This document shows, piece by piece, positions 22,601 to 37,146 of a DNA stretch of 64,000 nucleotides. Numbering within the stretch: position 1 is the first letter of the stretch; each line of letters starts with the position of its first letter. Source of the stretch: Davidsoniella eucalypti (taxonomy: Eukaryota > Ascomycota > Sordariomycetes > Microascales > Ceratocystidaceae); NCBI GenBank assembly GCA_004009845.1, contig RMBW01000017.1, positions 1-64,000 on the forward strand. The letters are read 5' to 3'. The notes below the pieces were generated by a model. It was given only the letters and a program-made list of their open reading frames with translations, had not been told where the DNA came from and searched no databases. The position numbers were made by a program, and so were the translations under genes.

Positions 22601-25600
22601 CAAGCCCTATGAAAGACGAATAAAAAAGCTCCCTTTTATCAAAAAGACGAGGCCCGAGCCACTAACTAAATTGTTCTTTAGTTACGATCAATAATAGCCT
22701 GTTTCTGCATAGCTTACTTACAGGGCCTCGCTTGACGATCTAGAATCTGGAAAACTGATGGTGGCGGTTCAACTTTCGTGATCTTACGGCTTCCTGTCGT
22801 CTTTTTCTTTCTTTCTCATTTGTCTGAAACGACGGCAATACATTGCATTAGCACTTACACATAATCTGATAGAAACAACCCTAATCTGTACAACGACAAG
22901 CAGATTATATCATAAAGTTGCCATATCTTGCGATATCAGACAATACCACTCTATCCAGCCTTGAACTCAGTAGCTTGCCCACTCACTTACATACCCGAAC
23001 TAGCTCAAAACGCACTACTGAACCACGAGCTAGCAAGTAGTACCACTGAGTTATAATAGTCACCGTGATATTACTTATCAAAACAATCCAGGTGCGAGTT
23101 GTTAGATCATGCGAGAACATTACACCATAGCTGTATACTGGAGTATAACTGTCTTGTTTTGTTTCCTTCACGACTGTCCTGCTCTACTAGAACTCTGCAT
23201 TAGCACAGTTCTTAGAGAACAAGAGACAACATACAGAAACCTGTCGTGAGTACATATAAGCTAGACGAACTTTGCTCAAACATAATCTTAAAAAGAAACC
23301 CAACACCCTTGGTCTGGAACCATGGGCCTGGCCCTGCCTGGCTTTCCTCTAACTTGATTCCTACTTGTTTAGCCAGGGTTAGACGTCGATCACAAGGGCG
23401 GAAATTCAGTAACAGGTATGGCGAAAATCGACAAAGAAAGTAAGATAAATACAAGGTTGGCCGGCTATGACGGAGTTATATCGCTCTTCTTGTCAACTAA
23501 CGACTCGTTATCCGTCAATCATCTCTTCTGATCTTATTTTCTCTTCGTTTATTTGATTCCTCTCGTCATTACAAAGTTTCTATTTCTGGATCTTCCAAGA
23601 CAGAGCCGAAAACCGGCCAAGCTAGCATCCCATGGCCGCTGTAATTTCAACATATATACATATGTAATGATATCTACTCACTACGTGAACATTGTCTTAG
23701 TTTTGACCAGCATATACTTCAAATGAGGTAGGATTTCATATTAATATGACAGATATGAAACTTGTTAGTTACATGATATTATCTTTGTTTCTCGACTCAA
23801 GATAGACACTTGCTTTCCACAGCATGACATGATATCAGGCTGGCCATCAATCCTTCCTACCGCTTACTTTCTCTTCTCTTGACTAGTTTATAAAACAAGG
23901 CTGTTCTCTCGATATATACGCATCCGCCTCTGCACCTGTTCCTTGGGAACTGCCAAATGAGCTATATAACCTATCATATATCACTTTACTCACTGACTTT
24001 GGTACACCCATAGCAATTTTTAACAATTGACGAAATTGAATGCCCGTCCGTGGACAGCTATAAGACGTTGTTGGTAGACAAGCGGTGTAGACTCCTTTTT
24101 GTTTTGAAGCTGTAGGGCCTCCTGTTATCATGTGTGTGTAGTCTGTCGTGTATAGTTACTGTGGCCGTTATGCTGTATATGTATGTGTTCTTAGTGGCTC
24201 GTATTTCTCTGTACTGGGGTGAATAAGCCGTATATAGCTAGTAGTTGTATGTATGTATGTACTATACATACATGTTCTTTTATTCCTTGACGGGCCTCAT
24301 CAGTGGCGACGGAGGCCTAAACCCTACGGGAGACTACTATCTTTCATTTTGATGACATGTCTCAACATTTGGTCATGGTCACGCTCATTAGAACGACGCT
24401 ATTAGAGTAGCAAAATATGTATAATGAAACCTAAAACTAACGGTTAATCTTGTGCTAAAATAGTATAACACACATCACAACTCGCAAAGTACATTTTTAG
24501 CAATGAAAACAGCATGTAAACACTAAGAAGGCAAAAATGCTCGCTCAGAACTCGCTTTGTGACTGGCTAAAGAACGAAGAACACATAATCACATGTCTCA
24601 AAACGTGAGCTAGCTATGATGGATAAGTGTAGTCATCAAACCCCCCCCCCTGGCTTGGAATTTACGGAAGAAGTACCGGAACGTTGTTTATGAACTAGTT
24701 AGTCTCACATCAAGAGGAAGAGCTACACTTTTTTACCAACATAAGACACTACAAATAATACTATCACATCGCTACAATCATGCATCCCGCACAGAAACGG
24801 GCAGTATGTGATATTGAATGTCTAGCCAAGCCTGTGTTTCTTTCAAGGATACAAGAAGGCGAACAAGAGAATGAAAGAGCGTGAAAGATACAAGTTTAGA
24901 TTCAACACACAATATCCAAAGACTCAGTGCCAGTTCTCTTTTTTTCTTTCTGTTACCCAACAAAAAAAAGGGAATATTTGACACCAGTTGTCTTATTTTT
25001 CTGTCTTGTATCCCTTTTTTCACTACTTGTTTTTTCCTTTCTTTTTCTTCATCTTCGATAGATTCAGAATACCGTTAGTGATGTGTCTCTGTCTCTGTCT
25101 TCTGTATGCAAGGGCGGCCGCAGTGCATATCTGCAGGTATCTGTATGATCGAAATACGTATCCTGTCTTCTTCCTGTCCTTTATTTTACGACAGAACATA
25201 TTGCAATGGAACTTGCCTGTCATTTGAGATGTTGATTCACAGAGGTAAACATCTTTGTATGTTCCATTTCAGATCTACAACTGGGTACGTGTTTATCATC
25301 TATAAGTCACTACGAGGTACTTTCAGTTCTAGTTGTGAAAAGTACTGTAGCCTCCTTTTTATTATTTCCTTTTTACATCTTAATTAATGTATGTCATTCT
25401 TGTTGAATATATTATACTACAATATAGATGTACATTTAGTATCTAAACCTATGACATCTAAGGGATGGCTTGGGGTATCACGATCAACTAGCTAGTGCTG
25501 GCATTATTTATTACAGAAACCGTGGGAAAAGGCAGAGAAAGACAAGGTGAAAGCGAGGGCTTTTTGCATTACGCTTCCTCGTCAAAAGGTATTAATACAC

Positions 25601-28082
25601 TTATTACATAGTATATATGTGCATTGCATACTTGAATGTGTCTGGCTTAACCTGCACAACCGGGTCGTCGGTATGCCCGATGCTTGCAAGTTTGAATCAT
25701 CGAGAAACACATATTTGCATTTCTGGAAACCCCTTCCCCCTTCGTCTCACTTACGTCTGCTATCGTTTTCTAATATATATATAATTTACACATGTATGTC
25801 TCTGTGTTTTACATCCTTCTATAAGTCCGTTCTTGCTAATGAACGAACCCTTGTTGGTTGAACAGCCACAAAACGTATCCAAGAACCCGGAGGAAAAACG
25901 AAAACCAAGGAACAGAAAGGCGGGAGAAAGAAATCAGAAACTCGGAACAGTGTGCCTCTGCTGTCTTTTCATGTGACTTTCTTGAAGATCAGAACAATGT
26001 AAATGAGAAACATATTTGGAATCATTTACAATACCTTGTAGGTTGTACGTGAAGGGAAAGCAGTATAGAAATAGTGCTAGCTTGGGAGCCCTTCGTATAT
26101 CATCCACCTTGTGTCACAGTCGTCATCTCTTAACATTCGTTTTCTAGTCCGCAAAGTTCGCAGCTTTATCGCTGTTTGTGTCACCATTACAGACCATCAA
26201 CCCTAGGCATAGATATATATTCCATATGGTGGAAGACGTTTAATTGTACATCGTGAGTCTGACGTCTAACGATCCACTAGGGTCGGATACACGTGATCCA
26301 CACGAAGACGGAAAATGATAAATAAATAGTTCGCGAGTCTGGATTCTTTTTAGCACCGGATTCGGATGAAAAGGGAGATTGGCAGGAAAATGTTGAAGTG
26401 AAAAAAGAACATGTCACTCAGTTACTTACACCGCTTTCAGACTTCTCGCAAGGTAGCTTGTGCTGATATTCTCTTCCGCTAGTTTGTCTTACATTTTACA
26501 TTTATAGCCAACCGAGCACATTAGTTCCGCTTGCTTAACATTGTTCTATTCAAATGATCTGTCATGCTTTTCCTCAGCCCTCACATCTTTTTCTTTCTAC
26601 AGTAAAGATTGCCCTTCACACAGAATCGAGACTACGTACTTTGATTCCTGACGCTAAAGACTAACTGTGAATAATCCCCAAGATTACCAAGCTATGGCTG
26701 AATTGTTGGTGAGTATTGAGCTATCTTGTCACTTGGAGAAGTCTACCGACAGCCGCTGAGTTGGTTGCCTTAGTAGGCAAGACCAGAGAGAGGATTAGTA
26801 ATGTAGAATCAACAAACAAACAGGATGAGGTTAGAATGAAAACGACGGAACTGCGGAAGCTGTCGTAATACTGGCAATACTACGCTGCTTTGAGCGAACA
26901 AAGAAATTCACCAAATATCTCGTGGACCGGACTTGTAAGTGGAGTATCGGATCGGCAGCTCTACCCTTTTCCCATTCCATCCCAGATCGCTTAAACGATC
27001 AAGAGCTCCAAGTCTTCGTGTATCCAGTCGATAGCTGGTTTCACGTCGGATCTAGAACATCATCCATAGACTAATGATATGGCTGCATGTGTTTCGTCCG
27101 TTGGTTTAGCATCCCCGCAGTAACTTGACGGAAAGAAACAAAAAACTCGTCTGTCATAGGCGACTAATAAAAAGCATTCTCTCATATCTAGGCTTTCACG
27201 TTCCTGCCGGACCGGCAAAGAGAGACACGAATGACTGAGGCGGGAAATAACGAAAGAAAGAAAGAAAGATGGAGAGAATACAGGCGCCCCTCGCTTATAA
27301 TAAACACGCAACTGCGTACATTGCGAAACAACCATACCAGAACCAGATACAAAAAGGACCGCTAGTATCTACTATCAGCTAGAAATCTAGCAAGTTTAGT
27401 GTTGAGTACACGCTACTCCCTCATTAGGATAGCCGAATGCAATGCTAAGCACTTCGATATGTGGCCAGTGATATACCCAGGCTCATAGCTTTCACCAGTA
27501 TTGGGCATTATACGATAATGTATCAAAGGTGTAGGCTACAATATCCAAAAGAGGTATATATATATATAAGATGTATATAATATAGAGAAATGGTAAAGCC
27601 ATTAACGTCTATTTTCAAGATACTGCTTGATCGTATGAGGACATATACACGATTGTACATGGCTAGTACATAAATACACAACAAACAGAGCGAGAAAAAT
27701 AACAAAACAAGGCAAACTTGTCGCACTTTACATTAGTACAAGTAGTACCACTGATATAATCAGTCCTAGAACAACCAGAGAATCGTACATGTGTAAGCAA
27801 AAATGACAAGAAAAGAGGCAAAAGATATGATGCAATGGATAGTATGTATATCCTATCATCGTACGCTTTGGAATCGCAACTTGGTACAAAACAAAGACAA
27901 AAACATAAGAGAACACAAAGGAAACTAGTCAGAGACGGCTGGTTCCGCGTCATCTGAGGGTATATAGACAAAGGAAATAGAAATGAAAACAGAGATATAA
28001 CTTGTGAAAGATGCGTGTTATGATATACAGGGCATCTTGTCCTGTTAAGAAATAGAGGAAATCATGGCCGGGAATGTCCTGT
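19624..28082. other. Gene-free A+T-rich desert, part 2
   Basis: Only short ORFs without family features. Contains C10 at 24641-24650, a (CACAT)n-like patch near 20050-20077 and a GAAA repeat near 27250-27270. Nothing else is supportable. The last ~100 bases before 28083 are the 3' flank of zinc-finger gene B. Confidence 0.4.
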
Positions 28083-29872
28083 CTAGTATGGTCGGCCTGA
28101 GACTGGATCATCGAAGAATGGACTATGGTGGTCTAAAGGACCTGGAGTGCCCATATCAGCAGACAAGCCGTGATACGCATGCCCTAAATCCTGAGCCATC
28201 ATACCCGCATCAGCCATGGTGATGTCGGTAGGTTCAGGCGAGCCATTTGCCAATGAGCGGAGGCTTTGGAGGTCATCTGCTATGATGCCTCCAGTTTGTG
28301 ATATCATGCCTCCATGACCATGGGCGAAAGCAGTTTGAGCTTGATTGTCGAATAGATTAGTAGGCCGAGACATGCCCATGTTCTGAGTTGGGAAGTAGTG
28401 GTGACTGCTCGGAGACGCCATGTTAGGGTTGACGCCGGCTGATCTTGAGCTGTAGTGGTGTGCGCGTTGGGCTCTCCTGGACTGGACGACAACCCTCCGC
28501 TGAGACGCGAGATAGTTCGCGAGTGCGGGATTCGTGTTACGGGAGATGCGGAAGTCGTATGACTGAGGAATCTCCTGGGGCACCGCAGTTGGGTTGTTGG
28601 AGATGTGGCCAACAACCCTTAGCGTGCAGCTGTCCTTGACGGGGGTTACGAAGTTCTGGTGCATCTTGACAGGAACATCAGGGTTAGTGCCTAGTTGTAC
28701 GGCATAATGCACCAGCGTCTGGACATCTCCGATATGGCGACACTCTAGGCGCTTCCGCAGCACCAGAGACGTCGACGGCGACCAGTTCAACTGGCTTTCG
28801 CTCTCGCTGACCCAGCCATACTCGTCCCACGTCCGACCAACCTGGCTTTGGCGGACGAGGTTGCGCATACGGGTAGCATATGACCATTCGCCGCTACTCT
28901 GGACGCCGTCGTCGAAATGCTTCACCACATGGGCAACGTACTCCTTGAAGTAGTTGGGGGCCTCCACATCGCCGGGAGACTCGAACACCTGCTTGCATTT
29001 GGCGAAGCCACAGGCAAACACGACCTGCGGACAGAGATTGACCTTGGCCTCGTCGAGAGACATGCGAGAGCCGCCGTGGAATTGCTTGAGATGGGCTTTG
29101 TACGCAGTCTGCCAGTCGAACACCATCTGGCAGCCGCGATGTCGGCAGTGCCACTGCGCATTCATGTTGTGGAAGTCTTCCATGTGGCGCTTGAGGTCGT
29201 TCTTGCGAGTGCAGGTCTTGACGATGCCCTCCTCGCTGCAAAATCCGCAGACAAAGGTCGTCTTTTGTTTCGAAGATGAAGCTTGCGGGTCTACCGAGGA
29301 TCCGGAGGCCTGTTTTGATGACGATGAAGCATGGGATAGCTTTCGGCCTAGAAGCTTCGAAGAGACGCTGGAGAAGATGCTGCTGCCGGAGATGGAGCTC
29401 GCATCTGAAGATGTCCGGATGCTAGCGGCACTATCGAATACGCTTGAGCGGTCGGACACAGTCGTCGACGTCGTATAGCTTGACAAGAGCGAGGAGCGTT
29501 CGGATTGGTCAGGTTCTACTTGGCAGCTTGGTTAGATTGACGGTCTCTCGGCCCGCTGATTGACATGCACAAACTATACGGCAACGTACTGGTGGGCTTG
29601 CGGGTTTCTTCTTGGAAGATGCGCGTCAGATCTTCCCTGGAGTATGTGCTGAGCAGATGGCGCACCATCTGACGATCGAGTTCCAGCTGGTGCGAGCTGT
29701 TCGGCGCACCAGCTTCGCTCATGCTGACAGACAAGGCCTGGGAGACCGGACGGCCGACAGCCTGGGCCGGGTGGGCTTGCACAGCCTGGATGAAGCTTTC
29801 CATGGAATCATTGTGTGGATGTGGCTGTCCTGGATTAGCGTGTGGTTTGGAGGCTGGAACGTTCGAGGCCAT
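28083..29872 (-). CDS. C2H2 zinc-finger protein B (paralogue of A)
   Basis: Probable nuclear regulator. Exons are 29872-29590 and 29518-28083 on the minus strand. The 71-nt intron has donor GTACGT, branch CTAAC and acceptor CAAG, phase 1. The nearer AG (after AACC) would give an immediate stop, which fixes the acceptor. The product is 572 residues. The N-terminus has a His/Pro/Gln-rich stretch and the helix DRQMVRHLLSTYSREDL, placed like the helix of protein A. Fingers: C185/C188-H206/H211, C219/C224-H237/H242 and C264/C269-H291/H295. They are followed by GEWSYATRMRNLVRQ and LECRHIGDV, aligning with TEWQYSVVMHNLLRQ and LECRHLYDA of protein A. A Ser-rich region (exon 2 start to about residue 175) precedes the fingers. 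No polyglutamine tail is present. Function and targets are unknown. Confidence 0.8.
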
Positions 29873-32800
29873 TGTAGACTGTGAAGCAGAAGGAAAAAGA
29901 ACGAGATAACCACTACAAGTGGTGACAGTAAAGAAAGGCCAGCCTACAGGGCGGTGGTGTGGCAGCTTGGGCACTAGAGATGCAGAGGATGACAAGAAGA
30001 CAAGCAATGGAAAAACGAAAGAAAACAAAGTGCCTTTCGAAGCGATATGCGTTTATGGCAGAGATACCAAGCGGGTATCTGGGATCGTAATAGTCGTGGA
30101 GCGATATAGAACGCCCTGGGCGATGGATCTGAAGGGTCCAGTTATCGTGGAGTAGTGGGCGGAGGTTATCAGTGGAGGAGGAGCGACGCACTAAGGAAGC
30201 TGACAAGTGCGACTAAAGAGAGCTTTATCTTCGACCAAGACAAGACGACAAGCAGACGGGGCTGACTAACAGCTGATGGGCCAGGAACAAACGAAGACTG
30301 AAAGAATGAGAGAGGCCAAGCTGGCCAAGACGCAAAGAAAAAAAAAGATGAGCAGAAGAAGCCAGAGAAATCAAAAAAGGAAAATTACAACTTTCTGGAA
30401 AAGCAAAGCGCGGAAGAAAGGCCGAATAAAGCCTGGGGATCTCAAAAACAAAAAAAGAAAAAAAACATGCGTGGGTGTATTCGTTGGACGGGCCAGTCTG
30501 AGTGGCAAGAAAATAGATAGGCATAGTAGAAAAAAAAACCTTTTTTTTGAAGGGGACGTTTACTGATAAGACCCCGGACGTTATATTCTTCTGCTAATGC
30601 TGATGACCATGACTGATTTACAATCAAAGTCTGTTCTTTGCTGCACAGGGAGCTTGGCGGCCCAGTCTGCTGAGAAGCTTAATTTGCACAACTAGTGGGA
30701 AAGAAACAGATATGAACAAACAAAAATGACAGCTTGTTTCGTAGTAGAGTAGCGGCATATTTAAGATAAAGAGGCCAACTACGATATACACAGCGGCAAT
30801 ACAGCGCTGGAGGGGTGATCATACTACATAGTTGTATTCTCGTACTCACTATCGCTGCTATGGCGATGATAATGACAATGACATCAATACAACATCACCA
30901 CTATCTAGCCAAAATCTACATGAGACTGGCTCGCTCAGGACACGCCGGGGTTAAAGCTGCACCAGAAGAAAAAGAAGAGCTGTGTAGAGGCAGTACGGCA
31001 GTAAATAAGCAAGACTCCCCTACATAATGTAGTTGTATATAGGTGCATTTAATTGTCTTTTCTGACGACCATGGCTTGCTATCTTCTTAGTAGCAGACAG
31101 GCGGCAGTAGAAACAAAAACAAAAAAGCTACAACAATTTCTTTGCGCGGGCCTCATCCACCGAAGTCGTGATACAGAATATAGAAGCGTCTCACCATAGT
31201 GGTCATTGCTACTGCTTGGCAAAATCACGGATGGTGCCCAGAGAATACCTGATATGCCATTATGTGAGATCTCTATGTACATACATAGCAGTGCCATGAT
31301 TTCAGACGGCCTGGCGAAGACAAGACAGAATAAAAGGCCTAGGCGGCTATACAACTACAGCTACAAATTCAGAGCCTCGCAGGGCATTATGTAAACTGAA
31401 TCGATCAAAGGCCCTTGTATCCTTGTTACAGTTGTATAACAGCTATAACTAAGGTGTCTAGGCTCTAGTATAGTGTGGGGATATCTTATCTCAGTGCCAG
31501 GATACGGCCTGGCTTTGTAGTGCATATTATTTCCTAGAAATGAGCATGTTCGCTCTTCGATTTAAGCTTTTTCTTTTCCGTTTTATCATTCTCGGTTAGT
31601 GCGTTCAATAGGTTTGTGGTTCGTTTCTTAACTAATGAATAATGGAACCACTAATAGGTTCATTCTATTCTATTGATGTGTTATATAAATGACTATTTAG
31701 TGGCAATTGTTTATCTCGGTAACACCAGAGGCCTATAATCTCGCCACTGTTTTTCACATGGAGATTATCAATCCAAGGAGCGCCGCCTTCTTCCTCTTGG
31801 CAGATGTTTTTTAAAAACAAAAGATTATGAAGATATTATTGACCGCGATACCCTCGTCCCTATCTTGCATTTTACCCGAACCAGGTAAAATGGTTATAGC
31901 GTAGATTCATATATATGTAATTAGCTATAGATACATTCACCGCTATCAAATATTGTCACCCTTCTAAAACACAGGCAACATACACTGAAACTGGGTAGCC
32001 GATCCACCAACGAGCCTTATAGAGCTCTCTGTCACTTTTTTATAATAAGATCTGTGCCGGCTATCGCGGACAACAGTAGATAGAAACAACACATCCGCGA
32101 TATCAAGTTAACCAAGTCGTATTGCTGCTTCTTCAAAGTTTTGCGATATCGTCCGACCAGTCAGTGACAGATGGAATTTATTCAAGCGGGCGCTTCCCAT
32201 GTGCCTCCGATCCTGCTCGACTCTAATATAAGCTAAAACTGCCTCCCAGTGATACTCTGTCCACCTATCTCCACGACCATTGCAACTAGATGCCGTTATA
32301 CGTAGACAGTAGACAGAGAGACCTCGTCTAGAAACGTCCAAGCCCCCTGCAACTGGGAGGAAGAGCTGTGGACTGTTTGAAACTGACTACCTCAGTTACT
32401 ATTACTACAAGCAGACTAGAGATCGCGCTTGTAGATTGGCTTGTCGGCATCTTTTCTCGTACCGGCTCAGATTCAATCTGTTATGGTGTCTGTTGGTCGA
32501 TTTGCCTGGCCGACTATCAGATTAGCCGACTTGGATGCCGTAATTCAGCGCTATAGAATCCAGCTACTACTACTAAGTAGACGTAGCGAATCTCGTCCAA
32601 CCAAATAAACGTAGAACGGATGATTGCTCTAGCCGCCTCTTCCCGAAGACATTATGGCTGCTATTCACGGAACGCAACTAACTAGTAGAACGTCGTCCAA
32701 TATCCTTGTCCCTGCTGTGCTGCTCTAGTACGTAAATCGATTTATCTTTATATCTGCATACCCGATCGGCCTTGTGCCAGTCGGAATGTTTTTGCACAGA

Positions 32801-35666
32801 TAAATGTATCTGGTTTTTTCTTCTCGAGTCTTGTTCGAGGCCCTTAGTCCCTTGGAAACAGTTTGTGATATGTATCGATATTCTCTGTTTTGTTAGCGCC
32901 AGCATAGCCTTGCTTGCCTGACAGCACGACGCCGATCTCTTGGTGATCACAAAAGTTGGATGACGTGCTAATTGCTACTATAAACTAAACATCTCCCGCC
33001 CGGATATAAACTTCCACGGAATTAGACCAAGGCCAACATGAGTTCAATGAAACAGCCCAGATGTGTAAATAAGCCAGTGCCCTGTAATGGAAGAAGGAAA
33101 CAAAAGAAACAACATTAACTATACAGGGCCAGATCACCATTTGCCAATACTGTATGTGAAGCACCTTGCAGACGCCAACATTTTCATGTCTCATTATCCG
33201 TTATCTTATTCGCACAGAAGCCAGAAAAAAAAGCAAAGCTCGGCTCCGGACAACGTGATCAACCAAACCTGACCACAAGTCAGAACCATCAAGACTACCT
33301 GATTAGCTCAAGTTCTTAGTACTAAGAGCTTCTAGTAACTAATTGATAGTTGAAACTGCAAGCCTGTAGTCATTGCCGGGAAACTCATGACGGAAGGAAA
33401 GCGCTGCGGCAATAGGAAACACGATTGACCAATAATTTGAAAATGTCGATGCTCATTGACGTGGGGGTGTCCTGATATGTATACAGTGCGGTGGCTATGT
33501 AGGCACTATATATATAAATATTCACCCATACTGTAGTTGCATATACAGTGTGAGATAATACGTAACATAAACTGTGTACATCAGGCCAAGACGTTGTTGG
33601 GACCCCAGCCATTGTACGAACCATTCAGATCACTAATGCTAGGTTCAGTCTTGGGTAGCTACCAATTTGGATTCTACCACTTGAACAATCAATTATCATG
33701 ACTAACAGAAACGCTTCAGATTTATAAATCCGACAACATAATTGGGTTGTGTGACCATGAAAGCTAACGTAAGCTAGACTGCAATTACCTCGTTTGCGAC
33801 AACGTTGAGATAAAGAACACCAAAAGACAATATCACAACTACTCGGCAATAACAGACACGCCAAAAAAAAAAAAAAGAAGAAAAAAAAGAAGCGAAATCT
33901 AGGGTTTCGGGCTCTCGGATGCCAAGAGACGCCGAGAAGATTGAGAATACAAGTGGCGTTAGCCTTCTCAGCCGTTCCTGGCCATTATTGTCTAGCATAT
34001 GGCTGTTGTCTCCATAATCATCATTAAACTCATCACCATCATCACATACCCCCTAGATCTAGTTGTACATCGTGTACTAACCTATAACACGTGAAATTGG
34101 AGTTGATGAAGGGCGCGCTTTTGTTAGCTCTGACAACTCAGACAATAGGCCTTGATAGACTCCCTCATCTCCAACATTGTATCAGTCCACAAACTACTCG
34201 GTAGACGACTGGACAAACGCTCGCTATAGTGATGGCTGCCATCCATCGCCATAACCCCAGCCCGTCTCATTACATTACTCTTAATTAATAGATCTGCTAC
34301 CATATATTGTATACGTACATCTAGTCTGGAGATCTCCGCTATATGTTACACCGTATACAATTTATAGTTGTATGTACGTACACTATCAAGTCTGACAAAA
34401 AGAAAAGACAAGACTCAACAAAAGGACGCAACGCTGACTTTCTTGTTCCTGCAGGGACATCCGGCTCAGAAATGTAATCAAGTATTCCGCCTGCACTCAC
34501 ACTCCTTACTGTCGATTTTTCATTTTCATTTTCATCTTTGCTAGGCAACCACCGATGCTGACCTACTGAACTCGATTTTTCAGGTCTCAATTGGCCTTGC
34601 GCAACGAAATCAGAATCGACAGCGGAGGCGGTGGCGACGTTTCTTTCTTTTTTTTCTTCCTTTTTTTTTTTTCCAAGTCATCCCCCCCCCTCCCCTAAGA
34701 TCTACCTATCGGGCGCCTGCTCTTGAGATAGTCCTAGTAACCTCTGTGTGTCCTTCATCCCTTGCTTGTAGGCGTAAACTTGATCGTCATGAACATTGTC
34801 TCGGAGTGTCTATCAAGAGCCATTACTACCACCACCATTACTTTCCCCCTGTTCCTGCTTCTCGCTTTACACACACATACACATCTAGTTCACGATGTCC
34901 TGTGAATTCTAGACCGCGTAACTATATACTGCAAGGACTGTCAATCCTGGGTACGGCGAGCTTCATTTCACGATTTGGCGCCACAGGCCCGTAAATCCTT
35001 CATCTCTATATCCCAGCTGCGGCTCTCTCTATCATGATTTTTTTTTATTTTGTCGGAACGGGACGAACTGTTCTTTTCCCATCCCAGATGACAAACAAAG
35101 CCCTAAGAGCCTCGATGGAACGAGCACCGCAGTCCCTTGATGAAGGGGGGGAAGGAGCCCTTTGTCGTAGAAGAAAGAAGTCCTACCTCGCTAGGTGATA
35201 GGACCAAAGGAGATACGAAGGCCCATGCGACTGCAACATCGAAGCTGTCAGCTAATCTCGACAACGCAGTGCTGAGACAACCTTCATTAGTCACAGTTCC
35301 CAATTACAGAGATTTTCTTTTCGTATGAGTTAGGAAATTAAATTAGCCCTAGATTTCTAGGAATTTTTAAAAAAAAATGTAAATGACAGACTCTAAGTAC
35401 GAACATCGTACTTTTGAAAATATAGACATCATGGTAAAGACAGAAAAGACGCTAATAACCATATGCATAGAAACCCTAAGCATCAAGCTTTCTAAAAAGG
35501 AAAATAGAAAGAAAACTCTGTCCTGACAAAACAAAAACAGCAACCGTACCAACAAACAAAACTAGGGAAAGCTATTCGCAGACAAGCGATAGTTGTGGAT
35601 AATTCAATCTTACCTACGTCTCCGACATGACATAATATGTCCTTGGCTCACCCATACGAGTCAAAA
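29873..35666. other. Intergenic desert upstream of zinc-finger gene B
   Basis: 29873-30570 is purine-rich on the plus strand and likely holds the promoter and leader of gene B. From 30600 to 35660 only short ORFs without features occur. A C9 run lies at 34682-34690. No RNA gene or mobile element could be supported. Confidence 0.4.
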
Positions 35667-37146
35667 TCACTCGCACTGGCTGTACCATTCGTTCTTGTAT
35701 ACACACGTGTAAGAAGATCGGCACTTAGTCGGGCCTGTCCAGCCCTTACCACCGCACTGGTTCCATTGGTTCGCACTTTCTGTGGTGAAGCCTTCGTCTA
35801 GGTCATCATAATCGCCGGGAACACTAGAGTCAGCTGGCTCGGCTGAAGAAGTCTTAGTAGCTGTTGACGACTCAGATTCGGACGAGGTCTTGCGAGTGCT
35901 GGTGATCAGAGTTGACTGCGAAGTGTTTGAATAGGCAGTAGTAGTGATGGATGAGGTGCTGCTCTTGGTAGTCTTGGTAGAGGAAGGTGATGATGTGGTG
36001 CTCGTTGGCCCTCCGTATGATGCCGAGCTCAGTGCCTTAGCTACGTCGTCCATGAATCCATCGTTGGCGTATAACTGTGACATATCCCACATCATGACAC
36101 CACCGAAGCTATCAAACTGCGTGCAATAGTCTAGCACCGGAGCAAGTTCCTTAGCCGTGACATAACCACTTCCCGCGGCCGACTTAGCTGCGGGCACGCC
36201 GAGTAGAATCTTGACGTTCTTGTTAGCACTTGACTCCCGAGCCCAGGTATCCCACGTGTCAAAGTTGAAGCTCTTCTGGGTCTTGGAGCTACTATCGAAC
36301 GATGCGGCACTGCAGTAGTTGTTGTAGAACTGCACCATAATAAAGTCAAAGGCTACCTTTCCGGCCAGCATGTCATTGTTGGCAGCGTCAGGGTAAGGGC
36401 ACTGCGGAGCAGCACATAAATAGTATGGACCATCAGATGCGGCATCCATGTTCTTGCGTAGGCGTTGGCCAAAGGCTACCAGGTTGCTTGCTGATGCTTC
36501 AAAATCGAAGTCAAAGCCATCGACTACGGCGTCACCAAATGGGCGGTTGACGGACGATGAGGAGTTCTTGGGTCCGAACATGGCCCACACCTGATCGGCG
36601 TATTTCTCAGCTTCGGAGACTGAACTGAAGCCTCCCTCGCTGTAGGTAGCACCGCCAATGGAAAGCAGAATAGTCTTGCCTTGTTTTTGGCACTTCTGGA
36701 TATCTTCTCTGTTTGTGTGGATCATGGCATATTAGCAGGATACTCTCAGCGCACTAAATCCAAAGGCAAGTGGCATACTCAATCTGGGGGCAGTCTAAAA
36801 AGTCAGTTCCCTTGAACTTGGAGCAGACATCACTTGCACTACCAAAGTTAACGGTGGGTGGGTCCTTGATGCCGTTCATGAAAGACAGAGGGATGATCTG
36901 GTATAGCGTGTTAGTCAGTGTCTCTTTCATACAATAGTGGTTCTTTAGCTTGGCTTGGCTTACGTTGACGGGAGTATCCGAGCAGTACTCGGCCAGCCGA
37001 CCCTGGGAAGTGGCAGTGCCGGCTGAGTTCTGGCCCCAGTACACGGCAAAGTTATCCCAAGTTGCGCTATCAAAAGCCGCATTTGCAGTATACGGTAATG
37101 CGGCCAGCGCAGTCAAAGGGGCGAACTTCAGACCAAACGGATACAT
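35667..37146 (-). CDS. Secreted class III chitinase (GH18) with C-terminal CBM1
   Basis: Endo-acting chitinase of glycoside hydrolase family 18, which cuts beta-1,4-GlcNAc polymers by substrate-assisted catalysis; secreted to the wall or medium. Exons are 37146-36964, 36897-36779 and 36708-35667 on the minus strand. Introns of 66 and 70 nt have donors GTAAGC and GTATGC and acceptors CCAG and ACAG; frame is kept, giving 447 residues. The signal peptide is about residues 1-23 (ending PYTANA). The catalytic motif DGFDFDFE (DxxDxDxE) spans D164-E171, with the proton-donor Glu intact. LSIGGATYSEGG is the conserved GH18 substrate-binding strand. A Ser/Thr-rich linker leads to residues 414-447, a fungal carbohydrate-binding module with four Cys and aromatic Trp/Tyr (WNQCGGKGWTGP ... 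WYSQC). CBM1 usually binds cellulose or chitin. A role in wall remodelling, mycoparasitism or insect attack is inference. An in-frame upstream ATG would give an unlikely leader. Confidence 0.93.
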
